Shown here in pieces: positions 1-11,002 of a DNA stretch of 64,000 nt (the first letter of the stretch is position 1; each line of letters begins with the position of its first letter). The notes under the pieces were generated by a model. It was not told the DNA's origin. It made no database searches and was given only the letters and a program-made list of their open reading frames with translations. The position numbers and the translations under genes are program-made. Source of the DNA: Dactylorhiza incarnata (Eukaryota; Streptophyta; Magnoliopsida; Asparagales; Orchidaceae); assembly GCA_033032865.1 (NCBI GenBank), contig JAWHQI010000165.1:4103001-4167000 (forward strand). Direction: 5' to 3'.

Positions 1-425
1 AGGCCTCACGGCCTCCCCGGCTTGCCCCACAAGGCTCTGGGCGAGCCAGAGGCCTCCCGGCCCTCCCGGCTAGCCCCCACAAGGCTCTGGGCGAGCCGGA
101 GGCCTCACGGCCTCCCCGGCTAGCCCCACAAGGCTCTGGGCGAGCCAGAGGCCTCCCGGCCCTCCCGGCTAGCCCCCAGAAGGCTCTGGGAAAGCCGAAT
201 GTCTCCCGGCTCGCCCCCACAAGGCTCTGGACGAGCCGGAGGCCTCCCGGCCTCCCCGGCTCGCCCTCACAAGGATCTGGGCGAGCCGGAGGCCTCCCGG
301 CCCTCCCGGCTCACCCCCACAAGGCTCTGGGCGAGCCGGAGGCCTCCCGGCCCTCCCGGATCGCACCCACAAGGCTCTGGGCGAGCTGGAGGCCTCCCGG
401 CCTCCCCGGCTCGCCCTCGCAAGGG
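1..425 (-). repeat. 50-bp GC-rich tandem array in A0 U3
   Basis: Units of about 50 bp begin with aaggctctgg at 31, 81, 130, 180 and so on. Each holds inverted arms GGGCGAGCCGG and CCGGCTCGCCC about 15 nt apart, around a palindromic GAGGCCTC. Open reading frames here on both strands are repeat artefacts and are not listed as genes. Confidence 0.9.
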
Positions 426-567
426 AATAGTCCTGGGATGCGCCCCTCAGACTCGACTCCCTCCAAATTTTCACCCCTCCTCCTCCCGGGGTCGCGCCCT
501 TTGGAAATATTGGGCCTAAAAATATCTTGGGCCTCGGGGACCAACTCGGCGAATACAGGGTTGTACA
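1..567 (-). repeat. A0 left (3') LTR, partial
   Basis: Same sequence as 22515-23227 (right LTR), ending in the identical string gaatacagggttgtaca. Only the U3 side is in the window. It differs from the right copy by scattered substitutions and in which 50-bp units are present. Confidence 0.8.
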
Positions 568-588
568 CAATCCCTGCTCTTTTCCAGC
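568..588 (-). other. A0 polypurine tract
   Basis: Read on the minus strand this is a purine-rich run (GGAAAAGAGCAGGGATTG) directly before the LTR start TGTACAACC, as expected for plus-strand priming. Confidence 0.6.
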
Positions 589-870
589 GTGGCTCATGCT
601 CGAAAAGAAATGTTCAACCCTGCATATTCGACGAGTGTCGCTGGGAATCCGACTAACGGAGATACTTTGAGAGAACATAAAGCCTCCTCGAGCGGTCCCC
701 CATCCCTGCCGGCTAGTGAGAGCCCGACTAGCGGGACCACCTTGGGAAAAAATACATTGCCTCCCCGAGAGGTCTTCCAACCCTGTCGGTTAGTGAGAGC
801 CCGGCTAGCGAGACCACCTTGGGAAAAAATACATAGCCTCCACGAGAGGTCGTCCAACCCTGCCGGCTAG
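589..870 (-). repeat. A0 77-bp tandem array, left part
   Basis: A diverged stretch to about 680, then two and a half units of a 77-bp repeat (ctagtgagagcccggctagc ...). The array continues without loss at 19002 after element A. The insertion duplicated gctag (866-870 and 19002-19006). No gene here. Confidence 0.85.
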
Positions 871-1887
871 TGTCACAACCCGCATTTTCTCCGAATTTAA
901 GAATATCAGAGTAAGAGAAAATACACGTCATGATGCCACGTCATACAGGAGACAACTGTAGACGCTCAGGCGGGAACCAATTACTTAACTAAACAAACTT
1001 GATTATATGATAAGTCATCATTTGAAATCATTTATCAGGGGTTTTGAGATAAGAACTGTGTCTCTCAGTTCGTGGATCAACTAGTCCATCGAGAAAGTAT
1101 ATATAATTGCAGCGGAAAGTACTTGATTTAATTTACTTAAAGTCCTACATGTATGCAAACGACGGAGCATGAGGTAAATGATATGCACATAACTAGGCAT
1201 ACTGTAAGAGTAGAAAATACCTTTAGGCGACTTTAAAGTAAGGGTTTCAGTTAGAAAGAATGCAATGAGGATGAAGAAAAAAAACATTTTATAACTATAG
1301 TGCACCTAGCATAAATCATTCCCAGAGGGTAAGATACACAAGATCTAAAAGTAGTGGCATAATCTGGCAAATAATCTATAAAGTATAAAAAGGGGCATAA
1401 TGGGTGTCAACAACATGACACTAACCCATTGGCACCAACTAGTATGTCTGAGCACAAGAAGTAACTAAAACAACTACCTCGCAGCAGCGGGGTGAACAGC
1501 TACTAAAACTCTGAACTTTAGGCTACACCACTAGCCGCTACGGCTCTGAACCTGAGGCATTCAATAAAACAAAGAACGCCTCAGCAAGGAATTACAAGTG
1601 GCAGAAAACTAGCAGAAAAACAAGCAAGGCATAAGGGGTACCAACCCAAGCCAAATTTACCGAAAGAGAGCTCCAAACATGGAACCAACAAGCATCAAGT
1701 GCACTAAATACCAAAAGAGGAACAAACATGTTCATTTATTTAGTTTCATCAATTAAAGAGACTGATCAGCTCAAATTATACGGGAGCGGTTAACTACCTC
1801 CGCTACCCAAAGCCCAAAACCAGGTGGGGGTACCACTAGACCCAACCACCCAGACACGACTACCGTGCAAGGCTATAACATTTCCCC
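871..1887 (-). repeat. Element A left (3') LTR, first segment
   Basis: Matches 16380-17393 almost base for base. It stops at a C tract where element B is inserted. No gene; the short frames are also present in the other LTR and look incidental. Confidence 0.93.
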
Positions 1888-1972
1888 TGTTGGGAAAATG
1901 ATTTCTCTTAACCCCTAGAAATGAGTTAAAGAAAGAGTTTTATGAATGAATAACAAAAGACCAAGTAAATAT

Positions 1973-2210
1973 GCGTCGAATGGTATTCGACGCTACGTCG
2001 AAATATAGTCGACGTTTTCTTCAGGATATGTCGAAGTAACTCTAGGAAGATTTTGACGTATGTCTTATCGACGCTACTCTGATTTCTAGTCGACGCATAC
2101 AGAGAAGTCGACGCACTTTTGTCGACGCACATTCCTCATATCTCTCTCGACGTCGGGCTAAGATGAATTCGACGCTTACGTCGAATAGTAATCGACGCAC
2201 GTCGATCTTT
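1973..2210 (+). repeat. Inverted-repeat motif array in B U3
   Basis: Copies of GCGTCGA-N7-TCGACGC. Clear units lie at 1973-1993, 1995-2015 and 2178-2198, each with exactly 7 nt between arms. Between them are degenerate or single arms. The 3' LTR has the same array at 8093-8330. It lies upstream of the TATA box and is also at the 3' end of the genomic RNA. Confidence 0.9.
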
Positions 2211-2483
2211 ATGACAGATTTATTATTGCGCCAGATCTCTTTCCTTCTTTTCTGAAGATCTGATTTATATAGAATGATGTTAATATTTTATAGCCGTTCT
2301 GAATCATTCTTTCCTTCTATTTGATTCTTGGCTAAATCTGATTAACTCTATTTTGGATATTATTTGAAATCCGAATTAACATTTTCCATTTATGCTATAA
2401 CTGCTATGGAAATATTTCTCTCTTCCTAAATCTCTGGCTGCTAATTGATTCCTCTCCTATAGTGCTATCTTATTACACAGAGC

Positions 2484-2492
2484 TATAAAATA
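2484..2492 (+). promoter_or_regulatory. TATA box of B LTR promoter
   Basis: TATAAAATA about 270 bp downstream of the U3 motif array and about 700 bp before the primer site. Transcription would start near 2515. Identical in the 3' LTR at 8604. Confidence 0.65.
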
Positions 2493-2855
2493 AAGAGGAA
2501 GTCGGCAAAAAAAAAAAACAAGAGTGATCTACCACACATATATGATATAGAGGAAAAAGCTCCCAAAAGAAAAGAGAGATATTGAGAAAAAGCTCTGCAG
2601 CAACATCCATCCATTTCTACTTCTGCTCACTGCTCACTGCTGCAAAATCTGATTGCTCTCACTAAAAGAGAGAAAGGCTACAAATCTTCTTCTCTCTATA
2701 GAAGAAAGATTTAATTCATAACTTGTGCTTCAAATCTTCTTGCTAGGAAGAAGATTCATTATTGTCTTTATTTCTTTCTCCTTCTTTATTCTTATTCACT
2801 ATTGTAAAAGAGTTTTTAGAATCTCTCTTCAAAAAATTCAGTGTACTGGTTCTAA

Positions 2856-2946
2856 GAGTCTCCTTTTCAAAAGACTCAGTTGGTTCTAAGAGTCTCCTTG
2901 TCAAAAGACTCAGGGTGGTTCTAAGAGTCTCCTTATCAAAAGACTC
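2856..2946 (+). repeat. R/U5 hairpin array of B
   Basis: Three units at 34-35 bp period (2856, 2890, 2925) of GAGTCT-N10-AGACTC, capable of a 6-bp stem in RNA. Repeated in the 3' LTR and, with four diverged units, in element E at 41397-41490. Confidence 0.8.
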
Positions 2947-3208
2947 AGTGCAAGTTAGTGAATTCCTACCAAGGGGGTAGAAGAGTGGACTACCCAAAGT
3001 TTGGGGAACCACTATATTTTCTTGTGTTGTGCTGTGAAATTTCTTTCTTGCATTTACTTAATTGCTTGTCTAATTCTTGTTGGTGTGTGGGAAGCTCTAA
3101 TCTGTGATCATACATATATATATTAACTTTGCACAAAATATTTTAAATCTCTATTCACCCCCCCCCCCCTCTAGAGAATTCTAGTGAGGTTAACTGTGCA
3201 CTTTCAAT

Positions 3209-3224
3209 TGGTATCAGAGGGAGG
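3209..3224 (+). other. B primer-binding site (tRNA-iMet)
   Basis: TGGTATCAGAGGGAGG two bases after the LTR. The first 11 bases match the 3' end of plant initiator methionine tRNA. Confidence 0.88.
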
Positions 3225-3304
3225 TTGATCTAAAAAGGATAACTCCTTGATCAAAAAGATCCTACCTTATATATATATATATATTTTTTTTTTCTATTTT
3301 TCAC

Positions 3305-5630
3305 ATGGCACAAATCAAAGATTATGCTTCCACCAGACCACCAATGTGCAACCTTGAAAAGTTTGCAGTTTGGAAAACAAGAATCAGAATCTATATGAAT
3401 TCTATTGATGCTGACTTGTTCAATATTACTGTAACAGGTCCACCAAAGCCCTATAGAAAGGATGCAAATGGAAACATCACACAAACACTTGTTCCAAGAT
3501 CTGAATGGATAGAAGATGAGAAGAAGGCAAGAACTCATGATCTAAAGGCCATGAACATACGTCTCAACTCTCTCAGATGACATCTTTCAAAAGGTTGTTG
3601 ACTGTGAATCATCCAAGGAAATTTGGGATGCCCTCACAAAGATGGTGGAAGGAAGTGCTGATGAAAAGAAAGACAAGAAGGCCCTATTGATCTCTCAATA
3701 TGAGAACTTTCAAAAGAAGGCTGAAGAAGGCATCTCTGAAATGTATGACAGATTCAGTCTGATCATCAATCAACTAAGAGACTTGGATAGAGAAATCTCT
3801 CTTACTGAGATAAATGACAAATTACTAATGAGTCTCCCTAGTTCATGGGACTCAAGAATTTGGGCAATAAAAGACATAAGAGGACAAAAAGAGATCTCAA
3901 CAGATGCTCTCTTAGGAAAACTCAGATCCTATGAGCAGTTGCTGAAAACTAGAGAGGAGAAGGAAAGAAGAGAAAACGCCCCAAGTCCCTCAAAAAGCAG
4001 GAACATTGCTCTAAAGGCAACAGAAGAAGAAACTTCTGTCACTGAAGAAGAATTATTCAGTTTCTTGGCCAGAAGATTTAGGAAATGGGTCAAGAAAGAT
4101 GGATCAAAAAGGAGGGAGTCAAGACCAAGGTATGACAAAACACCCACTAAAGAAATAATTTGCTATTCTTGCAGAAAACCTGGACACATTGCCCCAGAAT
4201 GTCCAGAGAATGCTGAAACAGAGAAGGATCTGAAAAAGAAAGATCTGAAGAAAAAGGGGAAGAAGAAAGAAAAAGGCTTCATTGCTGAAGTCTGGAGTGA
4301 AACAAACTCTGAGGATAGTTCATCCTCTAAGAGTGACAATGAAGAATCTAGACAAGAAGACATATGCTTGATGGCCTTTGAAGATACAAAGAATGATGAT
4401 AAACCATGGAGTGAAACAGGATCAGAAGAAGATCTATCCTCAGATGATGAAAAAGAAGAGAACCTCATTCTCATTGAGGAATCTGAGAATGAGGATGAGG
4501 TAAGTATGTTTGATGACATTGATTTTCAAAGTGATAGCTTTAGAAATGATTTTATAAAAATGTACCTAGATCACCTAAAAACAAATCAAGAAATTGAGGA
4601 TCTAAAAGAACAAATCAATGTAGCTAAAAATCAGAGAAACATAGAAATTAACTCTTCTAAAGATTATGAATCAATAGCTAGCAGAATAAAGAAGGAAACA
4701 GAAAGGGCCAATATAGAAAATCAGTTCCTTAAGAACAAAGTAACCCAGGCAAAAGCCTTTGAAGAATCAATAAAAATAAGAAGTCAAAATCTTAAGGAAA
4801 TCACTGACAAACAAACAATAAGACCCAAACATCTTGGGCTAGGGGCTGATCCCTCAATCAGCCTAACTTCATCCAACAAACCTGCTTGGATGAGCCCTAT
4901 AAAATTCACTAAACCTGTTAATTTGTTAAACCAAGAAAAAGATAAGGGAGAAAAAGAAACCAAGGAATTTGATGAAACATCTTATTATTCAGCTGATGAT
5001 TCACATACTTCATCTGAAGAAACAATCAATCCAAGAAGAACAACACATAAAGGAGTAAAAACAGAGAAAGGCAAAATGAAAATTTGTGAAGACACAGATG
5101 CGTCGACTTCATATCGACGCATGCACGATAGTGCGTCGACTTATTCTCGACGCAACCTCTCAGATGCCTCGACCTCTACTCGACGCTTGAATAAAGATAC
5201 GTCGACATCAATTCGACGCAACTTTCCTCATGCGTCGACACCAGATCAATGCAATCTGAGGAATGCGTCGATAACAAATCAACGCAATTATCAACATACG
5301 TCGAATAGATATCGACGCAAAAATGTTCAGAGCAACTTAAATACATTCTCTCCAAAAGTCTTTTATCCTAACCCTCATTCAGGAACCAGTCATCCTAATC
5401 ATGAATTTTATCCAAATAAACACTTCAATCCCAAACAAAATGTTTATCTTAACCAAAAATCCCATCTTAATCAAAACCTATATTCAAACCAACACTCTTA
5501 TTCTAATCAACACTTATATCCTGCTCTAAATTCAAATTCCCTTAATACTAGGATAATCAAGTGCTATATATGTAACAAAGCTGGCCATACTACCAAGCAA
5601 TGTTGGTACAATCAATCAAACTATCTGTAA
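3305..5630 (+). pseudogene. gag: B Gag, Copia type, frameshifted
   Basis: The start at 3305 opens MAQIKDYAS, followed by the conserved Copia gag region (VWKTRI..., DLFNI). A 2-base deletion near 3559, judged against the homologous reading in E, shifts the frame, and the long second part runs 3642-5630. A CCHC knuckle (CX2CX4HX4C, at about 4162-4203) is followed by an acidic, lysine-rich and coiled-coil stretch. Then come seven ASTxxRR heptads (5100-5318), a tyrosine/asparagine-rich tail and a second CCHC knuckle at the C-terminus. Gag forms the particle and binds the RNA. Pol, which normally follows, is absent. The frame break may mean Gag is supplied in trans. Confidence 0.85.
5100..5318 (+). 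repeat. 33-bp-phased 21-nt inverted-repeat units inside B gag
   Basis: Seven units start at 5100, 5133, 5166, 5199, 5232, 5265 and 5298, an exact 33-bp period. Each is a 7-nt arm (GCGTCGA or variant), a 7-nt variable spacer and a 7-nt arm (TCGACGC or variant). Sequence between arms and between units has diverged. In the gag frame each unit reads ASTxxRR or a variant. The motif is the same as in the LTR. Confidence 0.93.
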
Positions 5631-5721
5631 AATCTAGTTCAAAACTGACTCAGAAAACATTAGGACTAGAAAGAAATAATGAGAAATAAAAATTTAAAAT
5701 TCTTTTTAAAAGTCACTTCTA

Positions 5722-5868
5722 GTCGACGCACCGTCGATAACCAACACAATAAATCGACGCATGCGTCGACCAAAATCGACGCATACGTCGATAGAAAACC
5801 CTAAACATCTCAAACTCTGTCTATATCAACGATGACGTCGAATTACACTCGACGTAACGTCGACTTCA
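5722..5868 (+). promoter_or_regulatory. TCGACGC motif cluster upstream of B accessory gene
   Basis: Between gag and the second gene. It contains the same arms, for example GCGTCGA-N6-TCGACGC near 5763 and ACGTCGA-N7-TCGACGT near 5835, ending about 185 bp before the accessory ATG. Possibly a promoter or protein-binding region for that gene (inference). Confidence 0.6.
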
Positions 5869-6052
5869 GGATAAAAGAGCGGCAACATTAGAATATTTTC
5901 GGTCACATCCACTGGAGTACCGAAAAAGCCTCGAATTGAGCCCTGTTTCGACGTTTCACCTGACTTAAAAAGACTCTTCAGAAACCTCCACTACTCTGCA
6001 TCTTTTATCCTCCGTGCTCCTTTGTCCAGCTGATTCTTCTTACTGATCCTCA

Positions 6053-7782
6053 ATGGCTCCCAAAATAAATTCTGGGTTCGACATTGATCTCGGATCCTTC
6101 CAAGCAGCAGCAGAGAACTATAAGAGCATCATTGCTCTATTCGATGAAGCGGGATTGAACAAGCTCATCTCTTCTAGGTGCAAGCTCCTGGAAACTGAGC
6201 TCACTGAGCTCATATCTCATGTTCAGATCTCTGAACAAGGAGAAATCCAAGGAACACTCTATGAGACACCAGTCTCAATCTCAGCAGACCACATTAGGGC
6301 CACCTTTGATCTCCCATCAGGTATATCCTAATGCCTCTTTCATTTCAATAAAATAGGAAAAGAAAATGAGCCTCTCATGAATGACTTGACTAGTCTAAAA
6401 TTATTCCCCTATTAGGTGATGAATCCATTGAACTCACACCTGATGAAGTCAAGCATTTACTTACCACCATGAAATTCTCAAAAGACAGACCAATCCATCT
6501 GAAAAAGATAGACTTTTCAGATGAGTACAGATTGCTGGCAGACATAGTAGGGAAGATACTGCTATGCAAAATATCAGCCCATGATGCAGTGCCCAAACAG
6601 CAGCTGAACATCATGGGGGCTCTTGTGCTGAAGAAGAAGGTGAATTGGGCCAGATGTCTTCTCAAAATGATAGCCTCCAAATATTCCCACAAGGAAAATG
6701 CTTATATGAGAATCATGAGTCAGGTTCTCTTCCATTCCTTCCCTGACCTCTGCAGGTCTAAAGGAATTCCCATCCCTCCAGGAAAAAGGATGTCCATAGC
6801 CCTATTTTCTAAATGGGCCAGGCAAATCTCTAAGCCTGGTTCCATTCCTGAAAGGACTCCATCTCCTCCTATCTCTCCTACTCCTCCTTCTCCTCCTCAA
6901 ACAAATCTCTCCTCTCTCCCATCATCATCCACACAAATACCACCTCAATCCCTTGCTCAGCATTCTTCTATTCCTCCACCTCCTCCATCAAATACACCTA
7001 CCCAACATGATAGTATTCCATCTCCACATTCCTCTCATACACCTCCACCATTATCTCCTCCTCCACCGTCTGCATCCACTGAGGCTCTACTCACTCAGTG
7101 CATCCAATCTGCAGCCCAAAAATTCCAGGCAATGCTAGATGAGCATTGCTCACAGATTCACTCCTCCATTCTACACATGCACACCCAAATAGATGGGGTA
7201 AGTGCCTCTGTGCAAGATCTAAAGTCATCTCTCTCTTCCTCTAGAGTGACTAGGTCTTTCTTAACCTCCTTGGCCAAGAAGGTCAAGAAGGGGGAGAATC
7301 TAGATGAAGATCAGCTCTCCAATCCTAAATCTCCTTCTCACAAATCCCTTCCTACCTCAAAAACTGACAGTCAAGCACAGCTCAAAACCCTTGGGAATGA
7401 GATAGTACCTGAGCTCCATATTGATGAACAAACAATAGAGATACTCAACATAGCAAGAGATGCTGTAAATCAAATGGCACCACTACAAGGGGAAGGGAGC
7501 AGAGCAGTGAATGAGGCTGATAATGAAGCTGGTACAAATATCGATAAAAATGAACCAGCTGATGGAACTGAGAAAGAAAATGAAGCTGATACTGGAAAAG
7601 AAAAAGAGACAGATATTCTGCTGGCTGAAGAAGAAAGAATAAAAGGAGCTCTATCCCAGGGGGAGCTACCTGCTCAGGGGGAGCTAAATGAACTTCTTAC
7701 AAGTGAGAAAGAGAAATCCTCTTCTCCTAAAACATTGGTATTCAAGAGAAAAAGAAAGACTCCTCCTACCCCACCTGAGTAG
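6053..7782 (+). CDS. B accessory protein (putative plant transposon protein-like), two exons
   Basis: Exons 6053-6320 and 6416-7782 join in frame across a 95-bp GT-AG intron (donor AG|GTATAT, acceptor CTATTAG|GTG) to give about 544 residues starting MAPKINSG. The N-terminal 190 residues form an alpha/beta-looking domain with VSISADHIRATFDLP at the splice junction and LLADIVGKILLCK after it. Then come a proline/serine-rich stretch (about 215-290), a helical segment, and an acidic tail with a basic end. It aligns by eye with the accessory frame of D (LLADIVGKALLCK) and more loosely with that of F. Function unknown. The layout resembles proteins annotated as putative plant transposon protein; this is from memory and untested. 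Both exons are free of stops, unlike the gag. Confidence 0.75.
6321..6415 (+). other. Intron in B accessory gene
   Basis: 95 bp, GT...AG, AT-rich, with a pyrimidine-rich end before CTATTAG. The upstream frame stops within the intron if unspliced. Splicing leaves the second exon in the same phase (268 nt, then 2 nt completing a Gly codon). The homologous D frame has no intron at this point. Confidence 0.8.
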
Positions 7783-8007
7783 TATTTGAAAACAATGCTG
7801 ATATATTTTATCTTATAGTTGAAAATGATATGGTATAAAAATGACATCTGTTTATATGATTCTGGAATATCAGCTTAAATGATCTCCCTCTCTAAATTTC
7901 ACTTTTGATTAAGTGACATACCTCTTATCCTTACAAATTATGTGCTGAGTTGATTTTATGCTAAGACAATTTCTCCTTAAATAGGGTTAAGACAAATAGG
8001 GGGAGAT
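7783..8007 (+). other. B 3' untranslated region and polypurine tract
   Basis: AT-rich, no gene. It ends in the purine tract AAATAGGGGGAGAT (7994-8007) directly before the 3' LTR. Confidence 0.8.
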
Positions 8008-9328
8008 TGTTGGGAAAATGATTTCTCTTAACCCCTAGAAATGAGTTAAAGAAAGAGTTTTATGAATGAATAACAAAAGACCAAGTAAATATGCGTCGAA
8101 TGGTATTCGACGCTACGTCGAAATATAGTCGACGTTTTCTTCAGGATATGTCGAAGTAACTCTAGGAAGATTTCGACGTATGTCTTATCGACGCTACTCT
8201 GATTTCTAGTCGACGCATACAGAGAAGTCGACGCACTTTTGTCGACGCACATTCCTCATATCTCTCTCGACGTCGGGCTAAGATGAATTCGACGCTTACG
8301 TCGAATAGTAATCGACGCACGTCGATCTTTATGACAGATTTATTATTGCGCCAGATCTCTTTCCTTCTTTTCTGAAGATCTGATTTATATAGAATGATGT
8401 TAATATTTTATAGCCGTTCTGAATCATTCTTTCCTTCTATTTGATTCTTGGCTAAATCTGATTAACTCTATTTTGGATATTATTTGAAATCTGAATTAAC
8501 ATTTTCCATTTATGCTATAACTGCTATGGAAATATTTCTCTCTTCCTAAATCTCTGGCTGCTAATTGATTCCTCTCCTATAGTGCTATCTTATTACACAG
8601 AGCTATAAAATAAAGAGGAAGTCGGCAAAAAAAAAACAAGAGTGATCTACCACACATATATGATATAGAGGAAAAAGCTCCCAAAAGAAAAGAGAGATAT
8701 TGAAAAAAAGCTCTGCAGCAACATCCATCCATTTCTACTTCTGCTCACTGCTCACTGCTGCAAAATCTGATTGCTCTCACTAAAAGAGAGAAAGGCTACA
8801 AATCTTCTTCTCTCTATAGAAGAAAGATTTAATTCATAACTTGTGCTTCAAATCTTCTTGCTAGGAAGAAGATTCATTATTGTCTTTATTTCTTTCTCCT
8901 TCTTTATTCTTATTCACTATTGTAAAAGAGTTTTTAGAATCTCTCTTCAAAAAATTCAGTGTACTGGTTCTAAGAGTCTCCTTTTCAAAAGACTCAGTTG
9001 GTTCTAAGAGTCTCCTTGTCAAAAGACTCAGGGTGGTTCTAAGAGTCTCCTTATCAAAAGACTCAGTGCAAGTTAGTGAATTCCTACCAAGGGGGTAGAA
9101 GAGTGGACTACCCAAAGTTTGGGGAACCACTATATTTTCTTGTGTTGTGCTGTGAAATTTCTTTCTTGCATTTACTTAATTGCTTGTCTAATTCTTGTTG
9201 GTGTGTGGGAAGCTCTAATCTGTGATCATACACATATATATATATTAACTTTGCACAAAATATTTTAAATCTCTATTCACCCCCCCCCCCCTCTAGAGAA
9301 TTCTAGTGAGGTTAACTGTGCACTTTCA
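8008..9328 (+). repeat. Element B 3' LTR
   Basis: 1321 bp, almost identical to 1888-3206. Differences include a TTTTGACG/TTTCGACG change in one motif arm, an A-run length and one AT repeat. Includes the motif array (8093-8330) and TATA box (8604). Confidence 0.93.
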
Positions 9329-10922
9329 TCCCCCCCACTGTCCCCCAAACACAACTACTGTGAAGGGCCAAAGACAGTAGTTCTTATTACTTAAATTTTA
9401 ATTAAACACGGGACGCAGCCCGAAAGGATAATCACTGGAAGGCCCTAAGAAATAGGGCCAAGGCGAAGTACTCATCGATCAATATGAATCATAAGAGTAA
9501 CTCAAATGTCAACAGACCACAACGAGTAGAAAAAAAGTTCAAACGAGAGGGATTCGAGATCAGGAGCACCGAAAGGTCACTGGCCACCATCCAAGTGCAC
9601 CCGAGGGGACACGAGATTCAAACATAAAAACTCAACGAAATCACATGCGCACCTGGCGGGGTTCCAAGGGGCCGCACCCCTGGCGGGGTCTTAGGGGCAG
9701 AGCCCCGTCCAAATTTTGAAATCCCACCACCGGAAACCACGCCAAAAACCCACCTCAAATTGAGGACTTCTCGAGAAATAGAAGGTTGAAATCTCGAGAA
9801 AAAGGCAGTCTCTCGAGATACGAAAGGTGATTTCTCGAGACATCAAAGGAATTCTCGAGACAAAGCAAGGGATTTCTCGAGACGAAGCAAGGGATTTCTC
9901 GAGACATGGAAAGGACTTCTCGAGACAAGACAGGCAATTTCTCGAGACATGGAAAGGATTTCTCGAGACAAGACAGGCAATTTCTCGAGTAAGCTAGAAT
10001 CAGCAAGAAGAATGGAATTTATTCAGCTCACGGTTTTCTCCAAGGAAAACTAGATACTAGGGTAAGATTGAAGAGGAGAAAATCAAGGGGAGGTTCTAGA
10101 TCATAAGTTACTACACCAAACACACAAAACTCTTGCTAATCAGCATGACAAGAGCTCAAAACGAGCAAACCAATTGTCAAAAGAATCAAGAGAGAAAGAG
10201 GAAGAAACCACTTGCCTTAACCTTGCAAAACTCGAGATCCTCCGCTCCGAAGGCTAAGGAAACACTCAAGCACGAAATCCTGGAACGATTCAGACCAAAA
10301 GGAAGAGTTAGGTCACCGCCAAATCTCCCAAAACTCCTCGAAACGAGAAAAAGCTTACCGCTAGAACGAAGATCTCGCCGAGAGCTTTCCAAATCTTCAA
10401 TCCAAACACGATTCCGACCACTACAGCCCTAGAAACCGTCGGCCGGAAGCTATCCGACACTCCGCACTCGCCTCTCTCGCTCGGCGGCTACTTTTGAGCG
10501 AGGGAGAAGATGAAGAATAGGAGGAGATGTTTTAGGTATTTATGTGAAAACCTAATTTAATAATTAATTAATTAATTAATTCCCTTATTACTTAAACTGC
10601 GAGGGCGACCAGAACAACTCGGATTCCCACGAAATTCGCGCCTTAACTAGAAAACGGCGCTACGAATCCAACGGCGAAGTCAGAATTCAATTCCGACGAG
10701 CCAAACTCCGGATAAAGCCTTCCGAAGCGAAAATCTTGATATCCACTCAAAATCTTCACTTTAACTCGAAACGACGCGAAATCTCGCACGCTTGACCTAA
10801 ATCATAAGCTTTAACTAAGCTAAAACTCGAAACACTACCAGACGAGCTGACATAACGCCCTTACGCCAAAATTACGTCACAGAGGGTACGTAAAATAGTT
10901 AACAAAAATCAGGGGCGTTACA
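9329..10922 (-). repeat. Element A left (3') LTR, second segment
   Basis: Continues the LTR after element B and matches 17410-19001. Contains the TCTCGAGA array (9769-9990). No gene; the frames at 9755-10432 lie in the array and flank and recur in the other LTR. Confidence 0.93.
9769..9990 (-). repeat. TCTCGAGA palindrome array in A LTR
   Basis: Eleven copies of the 8-bp palindrome (last one partial) at 9769, 9792, 9811, 9833, 9853, 9875, 9897, 9918, 9940, 9961 and 9983. Intervals are 19-23 bp, mostly 21-22. The same array is at 17848-18069 in the other LTR. Confidence 0.95.
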
Positions 10923-10937
10923 GTCACTCCCCCTAAA
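10923..10937 (-). other. Element A polypurine tract
   Basis: Minus strand TTTAGGGGGAGTGAC immediately before the LTR start TGTAACGCC. Confidence 0.8.
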
Positions 10938-11002
10938 AGGAAGTTTCGTCCCGAAACTTGGAATCCGAAGATCAAGAAAGATACAGAATCAAATTTAAAA
11001 GA

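Larger units (their letters stand above)
1888..3206 (+). repeat. Element B 5' LTR
   Basis: 1319 bp. U3 carries the TCGACGC array (1973-2210), then a TATA box near 2484, then R/U5 with three GAGTCT/AGACTC hairpins (2856-2946). It ends just before the primer site. Confidence 0.93.
1888..9328 (+). mobile_element. Element B: non-autonomous Copia (SIRE-like) retrotransposon
   Basis: Complete 7.4-kb plus-strand element. LTRs 1888-3206 and 8008-9328 start TGTTGGGAAAATG and end GTGCACTTTCA and differ by only a handful of bases. Target duplication is tcccc (1883-1887 and 9329-9333) in the C tract of the LTR of A. It carries gag and a second, unrelated spliced gene but no protease, integrase, RT or RNase H, so it must be mobilised in trans. 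The LTR similarity makes it one of the youngest insertions here. Confidence 0.93.

Noticed and set aside
5100..5120. 21-nt units as microRNA or siRNA precursors
   Set aside because: The stem is only 7 bp with a 7-nt loop, too short for a precursor; the 21-nt size alone is not evidence.
9769..9990. CRISPR-like spacing of short palindromes
   Set aside because: Spacing is about 22 bp with no unique spacers of CRISPR length, no cas genes, and the sequence lies in a plant LTR present twice.
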